From: a virus
Direction: 5' to 3' (one strand)
Virus record (IMG/VR): IMGVR_UViG_3300025881_000038
Location: 1-37,821 of that record
Length of the DNA: 37,821 nt
Below the pieces are notes generated by a model. The model saw only the letters and a program-made list of their open reading frames with translations. It made no database searches and had not been told where the DNA came from. Shown here piece after piece: positions 6,678 through 13,896 of the stretch. Numbering within the stretch: position 1 is the first letter of the stretch; every line of letters begins with the position of its first letter. Both the position numbers and the translations under genes were made by a program.

Positions 6678-7470
6678 ATTCCCAATACCCCCTGGTTATT
6701 CCTATTTTAATTATTTGTAAAACACCTTCTTCTATTGCCTGTTGTAGAGCTATAGAGGTACTTTCGTTCTCTGCAACTCCTCCTTCTACTTCAATAAGTC
6801 TTCTGCCTTCATCTAAAAATCTAAACACATCCTGCGAAAGACCTGCTGATGTAACTGTTTTAGATACTAATACTTCTATTAATATTTCTCCTGTTGAGAC
6901 AGAAACTAATCTCAAAGATATGGTAATTAAATCTTCTCTATACTGTTTAGAACTTCCTAGACCTAACAGTCTTGCTCCTGCGCCTCCAGATTTTATATTA
7001 GAATCATACGATAACACTCCTCCCTGAATCAAGAGTCCTGCTAGTAAAAGAGGTTTGACGCTGCTGTCCTCTTCAAATGTTTCTCTTGTTGAACGTATAA
7101 GTTGTCTTTCTTTAGTAAGTGAATCTAATCCTACGCGCTCTGCAACTTGAAAAAACTTTCCCTTTGCAGCTTGTTTTAAAGCTCTGATAAGAAATGCTTC
7201 AGGGGCCTGCGTAATTGCAGTACTGAACAAGGCAAACTGCCCATTACTTCTGCGCTGTCCTGTGTGATCTCTAAAGCTATTAGGGTATATAGCTATTACT
7301 GGTTTTCGTATTGCTGCAGGAAGTTGTTTTAATTCTTCAGACTGTAGTTCTAATACAGAAGAACTTTTTATTACAACATTAGGTATACCGCTTCCGTTTA
7401 ATAAATCTTTAGATGCACAACTAGAAAGTAAAAGTACCAATAGGCACAGTAATACTGGTCTGCCCCCCAT
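6661..7470 (-). CDS. csgG: CsgG curli-type outer-membrane secretion pore lipoprotein
   Basis: CsgG forms a nonameric outer-membrane channel for curli subunits. The lipoprotein signal is GGRPVLLCLLVLLLSSC-AS, a proper lipobox with one acylated cysteine. Many family stretches can be read against E. coli CsgG: QFALFSTAITQAPEAFLIRA, LDSLTKERQLIRSTRE, AGLLIQGGVLSYDSNIKSGG followed by AGARLLGLGS, ISLRLVSVSTGEIL, SKTVTSAGLSQDVFRFLDEG and GVLQIIKIGITRGYWE. The phenylalanine of the channel constriction (NFST in E. coli) is kept as LFST, while its neighbouring asparagine appears to be leucine. The C-terminal tail after RGxW is about 30 residues shorter than in E. coli. Start choice is open: ATG 7470 gives a compact signal, whereas TTG 7521 has AAGGA at good spacing and adds 17 residues. 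Either start overlaps csgF by 50-101 bases. Confidence 0.92.
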   Translation of the reverse strand: MGGRPVLLCLLVLLLSSCASKDLLNGSGIPNVVIKSSSVLELQSEELKQLPAAIRKPVIAIYPNSFRDHTGQRRSNGQFALFSTAITQAPEAFLIRALKQAAKGKFFQVAERVGLDSLTKERQLIRSTRETFEEDSSVKPLLLAGLLIQGGVLSYDSNIKSGGAGARLLGLGSSKQYREDLITISLRLVSVSTGEILIEVLVSKTVTSAGLSQDVFRFLDEGRRLIEVEGGVAENESTSIALQQAIEEGVLQIIKIGITRGYWEYEEIN

Positions 7471-7876
7471 TTTCGTCTGTAATAGTAAGCGTGATAAGTT
7501 CATTTTCAACTTTGTATTCAATAGTATTTCCTTCTAGCTCAAGTGATCCTGATGTTTGTGGTGTCTCACCAAATAATTGTTCTACCATTTGCCTAGATAA
7601 TTGTGCGTAGATTCTGCTTTCTAAATTTCTTATAAACCTTGCAAGTGTAGTGTTATCTGCTTCTCTAGCTAACTGATCTTGATATGCTTCTATCTCTTCT
7701 TTAATAGCTTGCTTTCTTGTAGCTTCTTGGTTCTCTATTGTAAGATAGTGACTGCTAGTATTTACTCCAGAAAAGCTAGGACTTTTAAATTTAAATAACA
7801 ATTCGTCTGCAAAGATATCTCCTTGCCAAATAAAAAAAGCTATTAGGTTAATTTTAATCTTTTCTTTGATCTTCAC
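7421..7876 (-). CDS. csgF: CsgF curli assembly factor
   Basis: CsgF is a small secreted protein that docks in the CsgG pore and couples secretion to fibre nucleation at the cell surface. The 151 aa product has a signal peptide (residues 1-23, ending IFA|DE). The mature N-terminus ELLFKFKSPSFSGVNTSS matches the CsgF start, where F-x-F-x-(N/S)P-x-F-x-G is the segment that inserts into CsgG. The C-terminal half ends with ELITLTITDENGGQTSITVP, like the E. coli LQLNVTDRKTGQTSTIQV region. A helical middle (residues 50-110) matches the family layout. It lies immediately before csgG, overlapping it out of frame, and overlaps the holin-like gene before it by 23 bases, so it should be expressed late with the lysis genes. 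I find no CsgE homologue in the window. Confidence 0.88.
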   Translation of the reverse strand: MKIKEKIKINLIAFFIWQGDIFADELLFKFKSPSFSGVNTSSHYLTIENQEATRKQAIKEEIEAYQDQLAREADNTTLARFIRNLESRIYAQLSRQMVEQLFGETPQTSGSLELEGNTIEYKVENELITLTITDENGGQTSITVPIGTFTF

Positions 7877-8204
7877 GGTCTGCTTTTGCCACCTTATCTA
7901 TTTCAATTAAATTAGGAATACCAAGTAATGTTTTTAGTAAAACATCTTGACGTATAGTTTGATTATCAAGTGCGCGTACCCTATCAATTAAAGCTACAAT
8001 TATTCCGTATTGAGCATCAAGTTTAGTGCTTAGTCTTTCTTCCATTGCGTTAAGACTAGCATCTACTTTTTCATCAACTACATCTATCTTAGCTTCCATA
8101 CCATCAATAATGCGGTTAATAAGTTTCCATATAAAGAAACCTAAACCTAATGCAGATGCAACTGGAAAGCCTACCTGATTAATCAGATTTATAATGTCTT
8201 CCAT
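7854..8204 (-). CDS. small membrane protein with coiled coil, holin-accessory candidate
   Basis: The 116 aa protein has one predicted membrane helix near the N-terminus (GFPVASALGLGFFIWKLINR, about residues 12-31). A long charged heptad-like segment follows (EAKIDVVDEKVDASLNAMEE through about residue 85). Single-helix proteins with a cytoplasmic coiled coil are common next to phage holins and can act as holins, antiholins or tethering factors. I cannot assign a named family. The ATG shares a base with the stop of the three-helix holin gene, so the two are translated together. A spanin role is less likely because it lacks a proline-rich or lipoprotein periplasmic part. Its overlap with csgF puts lysis and curli-type genes in one transcription unit. 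Confidence 0.6.
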   Translation of the reverse strand: MEDIINLINQVGFPVASALGLGFFIWKLINRIIDGMEAKIDVVDEKVDASLNAMEERLSTKLDAQYGIIVALIDRVRALDNQTIRQDVLLKTLLGIPNLIEIDKVAKADREDQRKD

Positions 8205-8689
8205 TACTTATCGTCTTTACTTCCAGTATTAGACGCTCCAAAATAAAAAGATATAATAGCACTTGCAAGACCACCAAGATAACCTAGCACTAAGTTGATC
8301 AACGCTTCGCTGTTCTGCTCTGGAGGCTGCAGAGTAATTAGAAAAATGTAACCCATAAAGCCACCAACAACAACTAATCCCATGATTCTAGATGTCCAAT
8401 CTTTAGAAAATTTCCCTCTTGCATCTTGTATGTCTTTAGTTTGAAGATCATATAGATCTACATCTAACTCTTTCATTTTTACTTCAAAGTCTGCATCAAT
8501 CTTTTTAATCTCTGCAAGTTGTTCTGGTGTGGCTGCTTGTACTGCTTGCTCTATTTTCTTAGGTGTAGGCTCACATCCTAAAGTTTCAGCAATCATATTA
8601 GCTGCCATATTGCCCATAGGCCCACCCAGGGCTGTACCGATTGTTGGAGCTACTGCGCCTATTAAGTTTTTTATCATTCCAAATTTCAT
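8204..8689 (-). CDS. Holin of the three-helix (GTA/3TM) type
   Basis: The 161 aa protein has the layout of the Holin_3TM family: a hydrophobic N-terminal segment (KNLIGAVAPTIGTALGGPMG), a charged central helix (EQLAEIKKIDADFEVKMKEL, then AR-x-KFSKDWTSR), and two C-terminal membrane helices (GLVVVGGFMGYIFLITLQ and LINLVLGYLGGLASAIISFY), ending FGASNTGSKDDK. Holins of this type are known from gene-transfer agents and many phages of alphaproteobacteria and other Gram-negatives. They open the inner membrane so that peptidoglycan hydrolases can act. The gene lies one base beyond the stop of the 89 aa protein and is coupled to the next membrane protein. The only muralytic domain I see nearby is at the C-terminus of the 1647 aa virion protein, so a separate endolysin may be elsewhere. 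Confidence 0.8.
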   Translation of the reverse strand: MKFGMIKNLIGAVAPTIGTALGGPMGNMAANMIAETLGCEPTPKKIEQAVQAATPEQLAEIKKIDADFEVKMKELDVDLYDLQTKDIQDARGKFSKDWTSRIMGLVVVGGFMGYIFLITLQPPEQNSEALINLVLGYLGGLASAIISFYFGASNTGSKDDK

Positions 8690-8690
8690 T

Positions 8691-8960
8691 CTACTTGCCT
8701 CTAGTTAGTTCATCAGGACTAAAACGTATATTACTTTCTAGTATTCTATCTACAGAATCCATAATTATTTCTAATGGTAATTCTGGCATCCCCTTTAAAT
8801 GAGCTTCTAAAAGCTCTTCATAAACTTTTCTAAACTCTTCTCTTTTTAACCAAGCTAAATCTTGTTTAGTTCGCATCTTGCAATCTATGCGATACGCTCT
8901 ATCTAAGTCATCTTCATGGTACATAATAAGTATATCTTCTGAATACATATCTTTACTCAA
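8691..8960 (-). CDS. hypothetical protein, 89 aa
   Basis: I do not recognise this protein. It is charged and soluble, with an acidic start (SEDILIMYHEDDLDRAYR) and helix-forming middle (REEFRKVYEELLEAHLKG), and no membrane segment or signal peptide. It starts 8 bases inside the end of the large internal virion protein gene and stops one base before the holin start, so it sits exactly between virion and lysis genes. A role as a small virion accessory or lysis regulator is possible from position only. Confidence 0.7.
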   Translation of the reverse strand: MSKDMYSEDILIMYHEDDLDRAYRIDCKMRTKQDLAWLKREEFRKVYEELLEAHLKGMPELPLEIIMDSVDRILESNIRFSPDELTRGK

Positions 8961-11900
8961 ATCTAGTATTTTTAAATTTATCTAGATAATCAGAAAGTTT
9001 AGTACCATAAGCATCTTGCTTATCTCCTTCTCCTAAATTTCTAATAAACTGTTTCATACCTGTAAAGCCTCCTAAATGAGCAACACCAACCATTCCTGGT
9101 TCTGTAATAGCTACTCCATTAATTTTTTGACCAATATATTGATCCAGTTTATTTCTTTTAATTCCTTTTCTAATATCACTAACATGCCAATCAAATACTT
9201 CATCTTGTAATTTTTTATCTGCTAAAAATTCTTCATTAGTAAAAGATGTATTATATCTATCTTTGTAATCTTTTAATCTACTCTTACCAAATTGATACGC
9301 ACCCATATATCCTAGACTATTTACAGCTTCATAATTTCCAGAGCTTTCACTATCTCTTAACTTATCTTTAAATAGTTTAGGTAATATTATTTCATCAGTT
9401 ACTAAAGTTCTAGGAACAGCTTGTGCAGCTCCTCCTATTAATACAGCGTCTTGTGTTTGAAATTGTATATCTTCCATTTTTGTTTCAGCCCTGTTTGCTG
9501 CACCTTTAGCTCTTCTTAAAAGTGCGCCTAAAAATCCTCTAGCTCTTTTTAATAAACCACCTAAGAATACTTGTTGTCTTCTATCTAGTATTTCTGTAGC
9601 TAAAAACTGGTTCTCTCTAAGTAATGTATAGCCCTCTTTAGTCTTTATAGCATCATAGCCTAGTTTAAGTATTTCATTCTTTATTAAAAAACTTTTACTT
9701 TTAGTAATTAATTTTTCTTTATTAGCAGTCCTATCAGGATCATCATTAAGAACATCATCTCTAAGAGTAAGTTGATAGTTTGTTTCTTTAATAATTTCAT
9801 TAGCAATAAAATCATCTGTATATATTATATCATCTTTATTTTTGTTAATACTTTCTTGTACAGTTTCTAGTTCTGTATTATCAATATCTAATTCTAATAA
9901 CTTATGAAATTTAATTTTACCTGCTACGTTTCCTCTGCCTTTAGCTTTGTATACAGGAACTCCAATAGTATCTGACTTGCGGTATGCTTCTAGTTTATCT
10001 GCAACTGTAAAGCCTTTTAAGTCTATGTAGAATGTATCTTTAATATCTAATGTAGGTAACGTATCTTCTGTATGCAAAGCAATAGGAGTTGTGTCTGTAG
10101 TTCCATATTCATTTTGATCTCTAGTTAAAAACTTATAAACATCTGTTATATTATTGTTGTTTTGTGTAACTTCTCCACCTTCTGCAAAAGACTCTACAGA
10201 ATCTTTATCATATACAACTCCTTGTCCTAAATTCCTAGTAAATTTTTTAATATCATTTCTAGAAGGAATTACTCCAAAAATTTTCTCATTCTTTTTAAGA
10301 GCAGAATAAAAAGGAATATTAGTTCCAAGAATTTCAGGAATACTTTTATCTGTAACTACAGAATCTATAAGGTCTGCAGGAAGAGGCCCTAATGGAGCTT
10401 TAATTGCTGCAGCTGTTTCTCTACCGCCATACTTAGCCCCTTCAAGATATTTATGTATATATTCATAAGGCCCAAATCCACCCCATCTTCTTATAGCTTC
10501 TCCCATAACTTTACTATCTTCTTCTTGTAAACTTCTGCCTTCACTTCTAATAGCATTAGTCATAACAGCTACCCCTGTCATCATAGTTGTTGCTCCCATA
10601 ATTTTAGGAACATTAGCAACAGGATCTCTTACCATATTTCTTGCCATACCTTTAAGTACTGTATTATTAAATGCTGTAGGATAACCTGCAAACTGTACAA
10701 ATAGTTGCGCCCAGTAGCCACTCATCCATAAAGGTTTACTTCCTTCTGCAGCTGTAGGATTAAGAATAATTTCTCTAGCAAATAAAGCAGAAGCAGGAGA
10801 AACTTGCTCTTCAAAAAAAGTACTATCTCTAAAAGCTTGTTCATTAAAAATACCATCAGCATCTACATTACTTTTATAAGCTATTAAAGCTTGATTACTG
10901 TCAATACCTATTTCAGCTAATTGATCTACTCTTCTTTGTTTCATTTTAGGAGACAAAGTTACTCCATAGAAATTGGTATTATCGTTTAATTCGTTAAGTA
11001 TTCTAAGTACTTTTTGTTGTCCAAATTTATATGCTCCCATTTGAACAGCTTGTGTCCAGGGAGTTAGTCCGTTTAAATTAAAAAACCAATTAGAAATTTT
11101 CTTTGCTGTACCGCTTTGCAAACCTTCTCCATACATACCTTCAATTCTATCCATTACAGAATTTTCTAAAGACAACCCTGCTTGATAAGTATCATATAAA
11201 TCTTCATCATCTAATTGTTTAAAGAGTCTTGTTCTTTTACCTGTTAGATTAGCAATGCGATCTCCTGCAGTAACAAAAGCTTTCTTTGCAAATTTTGATC
11301 CTGCTACAGCAAACGATTTACTTAAATTAATAGCGTCTGGTAAATCTGCTCTAGATAAAGCAATCAAAGGTTCAGTAAGACTAGACACCGTAGCAAAACC
11401 TAAGTGAGCTAGTTGCTGTGAAACCTTTAAAGCATCTACTGCGTTTCTACCAAACTTACCTACATAAGCAGGAACAGTATCCTCTACTCCTGCAGTTACT
11501 TTATACAGTTTAGTTAAGTTATCTACTAACTCTTCTCTGTTATATTTTTGTCCAAATTCATCAAGCTCATCTATAATAGGTTCAATAAATCTTTTATTAA
11601 ATTCTCTTTCGCTTCTTCCAAAATATCTAGCTTTTTCTATAGTTTTACCCATACTTAAAGCATAGTCAGTAACTACAGATTGAACATCTGTATTTACAAA
11701 ACCATATTTTTGTAAGTCTGTATCTGCAATATCATCAAAAGCTCTTTCTTTCATAAAAGTATTACTGCCAAGTTTAGGCATACTACCTTTTAAATTTTTG
11801 TATTTAGGATCAGCTTTATTAATTAAATCTTGCACTATAACTTGAGCTTTAAATTTTCTAGCTGCAAGATTAAACTCATCTGCTAACTCTGGTCTAAGAG

Positions 11901-13896
11901 CTAATAAATTTTTCTTAGTACTTACATTTACTTGTAGATCAGTTAGATTATATTTTTTCTTTAAAGACTCTAAAGCCATATCTTCAAAACCATTGTATCT
12001 TTCTAGATAAGGCTTGTTAGTTTTAGGATTAATTACATCACCAAAAACTTTTTGATCTATAGTAAGTTCATTTACATTAACAAATTTTCTAGCTTCATCA
12101 TCTAATCTAGCAACACTATCAGGTATCATTTTACCATCAGCATCAAAGTCTATAGTATATCTAGTAACACCGTCATCTAAATTTAATTCTTCAATTCCTT
12201 CATCAGTCATTCTTTCTAAACGCATATCTGTGTGTCTAGAGTTTATTAATAAATTTTCTAATACATCTCTTTGTTCTTTAATAGCATCTATACTCCAATG
12301 TCTAGGAAAATAATTAGCTACTCTTTGAGATATATTTTTAAATAAATCAAATTTAGATACTGTACCGCCTACTGTTTCTATACCAAAACCGTCTTCAAAG
12401 ATTTTATTAAAACTTTCATCTAAACCTTTAGCAGCTTTCATAACTTCATCTGACATTCTTCTTCCGTCTATTATGACAGGCTCAATAACTTCATAGGTAT
12501 TAAGACCTTTCTTATTAAACTTTACAAGTTTTACATGGTTGTTTAAATTTATATCTCTACTTAATAAATACAAAATATCTGCTTCATCTACAGGATCAAT
12601 CTTTCCGTTTAAACCAGTAAGATTACCCATTGCTTTCTGCATAAGTAAAGTATACTCTGCTTGTCTTTTAGATACTGCAGCACCAAAAGTTGTTTTAGCT
12701 ATTTCTTCAGGGCCTTTATCCATTAGCCTACGCATAGCATCATATCTAATATTAGTTAAAAATTCTTGTATTGTCGGAGAACCTTTAGCAAATTCTTTAA
12801 AAGGAGTTGTTGCTTTACCTGTAATAGCACCTATAATTTTATCTGTTTTTCTTAAATCTTCTCGCCATTTTTTAATTTGTTCTGGTTTAGCGTCAGCTAT
12901 ATCTTCTGTTCTTAATCCTGTTTCTTCTGCAAATTTATTTAATTGCCTTTTAGCTATAACATCTCCTAATTTTACTAAGCCTGCAGCAGCACCGCCTCCA
13001 ATTACAGCACCTACTGCAGTCATTCCTATAGCCTCTGGAGTACTAAATTTTTCTCTAATTCCAGTTTGAACATCACTAATTTGATTAGAGACACCAATAA
13101 CTCCTGCATCATAAGCACCTTCTGTTAAACCAATACTTGCTGTTCTTAAAGGTTTATTTTTATTGTATTGTAGAGCCATCTTCTTAGCACTTTGTCTAAA
13201 GGCTTGTGTTGCTCCTAGTCTAGAAGCAGCAGATAAAGCTATGCCTCCTACTCCTCCAGTAGATACAATAAACGGAACAGCTAATAAATTAGGAAGATCA
13301 AAAACAAGATCTATAGCAATATCTTTAGTAGCTTGAAGAATATGTTTTGCACCTGTTGTATTAGAATTATCAAAAACAGTTTTTAAATATTTATAATCTG
13401 CTTTAACTTGATCACTCCAGTTATCAGATTTCATTGCTAAAGCAACAGCATCTCCTATACTATATTTAGCATCTCTTAAATTTTCATATAAGTTTTCATC
13501 ACTACCTATAGCTCTTAGATATCTTTCTCCTACTTCTTGATATACTTGATCTTGATCTAGATCATTCATACTATATTCAGTATCAGAATAAAAAGAAGCA
13601 GACTGTTTTCTTTCCCTATCTAAATTAGAAGATGTATTATCATCTAAAATTCTTTGAATAAAAGGATCATCATAAACATTTTTTTTCTGATTTATTTCTT
13701 GATTTACAGTATTGCTAAAATCATTATATCCAGATACAGCAGTATAGTCAGGTCTGTTATTTGAAATTTTTATAGCAGAAAAAGTTTTTTCTTGATTTTC
13801 TAAAGTTTGTCTTCTTTCTTTTTCTTCTTGAGTTTCACCTAGATTTTTAAACATACTAGGATTGTTTTGCTGAAATTGCTGCCAAGTCATTGACAT
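8953..13896 (-). CDS. Giant internal virion protein with C-terminal lytic transglycosylase domain
   Basis: At 1647 aa this is the largest gene and fits the role of T7 gp16: an ejected internal core protein that crosses the cell wall and forms a DNA conduit. The clearest domain is C-terminal: ESSGNYEAVN with catalytic E1517, then GYMGAYQFGKSRL, is the active-site pattern of SLT-type lytic transglycosylases, which cleave peptidoglycan glycan strands. In T7 gp16 this domain is N-terminal, so the order is reversed. Hydrophobic stretches near residues 190-230 (DLPNLLAVPFIVSTGG) and 290-315 (AIGMTAVGAVIGGGAAAGLV) could insert in membrane. The middle is long, helical and charged. Residues ~1260-1440, after AEGGEV, form a distinct segment ending KLGYDAIKTKEGYTLLREN that may be an extra enzyme-like domain. 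It follows the 821 aa gene with no gap. Confidence 0.82.
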   Translation of the reverse strand: MSMTWQQFQQNNPSMFKNLGETQEEKERRQTLENQEKTFSAIKISNNRPDYTAVSGYNDFSNTVNQEINQKKNVYDDPFIQRILDDNTSSNLDRERKQSASFYSDTEYSMNDLDQDQVYQEVGERYLRAIGSDENLYENLRDAKYSIGDAVALAMKSDNWSDQVKADYKYLKTVFDNSNTTGAKHILQATKDIAIDLVFDLPNLLAVPFIVSTGGVGGIALSAASRLGATQAFRQSAKKMALQYNKNKPLRTASIGLTEGAYDAGVIGVSNQISDVQTGIREKFSTPEAIGMTAVGAVIGGGAAAGLVKLGDVIAKRQLNKFAEETGLRTEDIADAKPEQIKKWREDLRKTDKIIGAITGKATTPFKEFAKGSPTIQEFLTNIRYDAMRRLMDKGPEEIAKTTFGAAVSKRQAEYTLLMQKAMGNLTGLNGKIDPVDEADILYLLSRDINLNNHVKLVKFNKKGLNTYEVIEPVIIDGRRMSDEVMKAAKGLDESFNKIFEDGFGIETVGGTVSKFDLFKNISQRVANYFPRHWSIDAIKEQRDVLENLLINSRHTDMRLERMTDEGIEELNLDDGVTRYTIDFDADGKMIPDSVARLDDEARKFVNVNELTIDQKVFGDVINPKTNKPYLERYNGFEDMALESLKKKYNLTDLQVNVSTKKNLLALRPELADEFNLAARKFKAQVIVQDLINKADPKYKNLKGSMPKLGSNTFMKERAFDDIADTDLQKYGFVNTDVQSVVTDYALSMGKTIEKARYFGRSEREFNKRFIEPIIDELDEFGQKYNREELVDNLTKLYKVTAGVEDTVPAYVGKFGRNAVDALKVSQQLAHLGFATVSSLTEPLIALSRADLPDAINLSKSFAVAGSKFAKKAFVTAGDRIANLTGKRTRLFKQLDDEDLYDTYQAGLSLENSVMDRIEGMYGEGLQSGTAKKISNWFFNLNGLTPWTQAVQMGAYKFGQQKVLRILNELNDNTNFYGVTLSPKMKQRRVDQLAEIGIDSNQALIAYKSNVDADGIFNEQAFRDSTFFEEQVSPASALFAREIILNPTAAEGSKPLWMSGYWAQLFVQFAGYPTAFNNTVLKGMARNMVRDPVANVPKIMGATTMMTGVAVMTNAIRSEGRSLQEEDSKVMGEAIRRWGGFGPYEYIHKYLEGAKYGGRETAAAIKAPLGPLPADLIDSVVTDKSIPEILGTNIPFYSALKKNEKIFGVIPSRNDIKKFTRNLGQGVVYDKDSVESFAEGGEVTQNNNNITDVYKFLTRDQNEYGTTDTTPIALHTEDTLPTLDIKDTFYIDLKGFTVADKLEAYRKSDTIGVPVYKAKGRGNVAGKIKFHKLLELDIDNTELETVQESINKNKDDIIYTDDFIANEIIKETNYQLTLRDDVLNDDPDRTANKEKLITKSKSFLIKNEILKLGYDAIKTKEGYTLLRENQFLATEILDRRQQVFLGGLLKRARGFLGALLRRAKGAANRAETKMEDIQFQTQDAVLIGGAAQAVPRTLVTDEIILPKLFKDKLRDSESSGNYEAVNSLGYMGAYQFGKSRLKDYKDRYNTSFTNEEFLADKKLQDEVFDWHVSDIRKGIKRNKLDQYIGQKINGVAITEPGMVGVAHLGGFTGMKQFIRNLGEGDKQDAYGTKLSDYLDKFKNTRFE

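Noticed and set aside
7854-8204. Inner-membrane spanin
   Set aside because: It has one membrane helix and a coiled coil, but no proline-rich periplasmic region and no partner lipoprotein nested in or after it other than CsgG.
12539-13069. 176-codon open frame on the + strand inside the giant virion gene
   Set aside because: Antisense to a confident long gene, with no ribosome-binding site or recognisable motif; open frames like this arise from the AT-rich codon bias.
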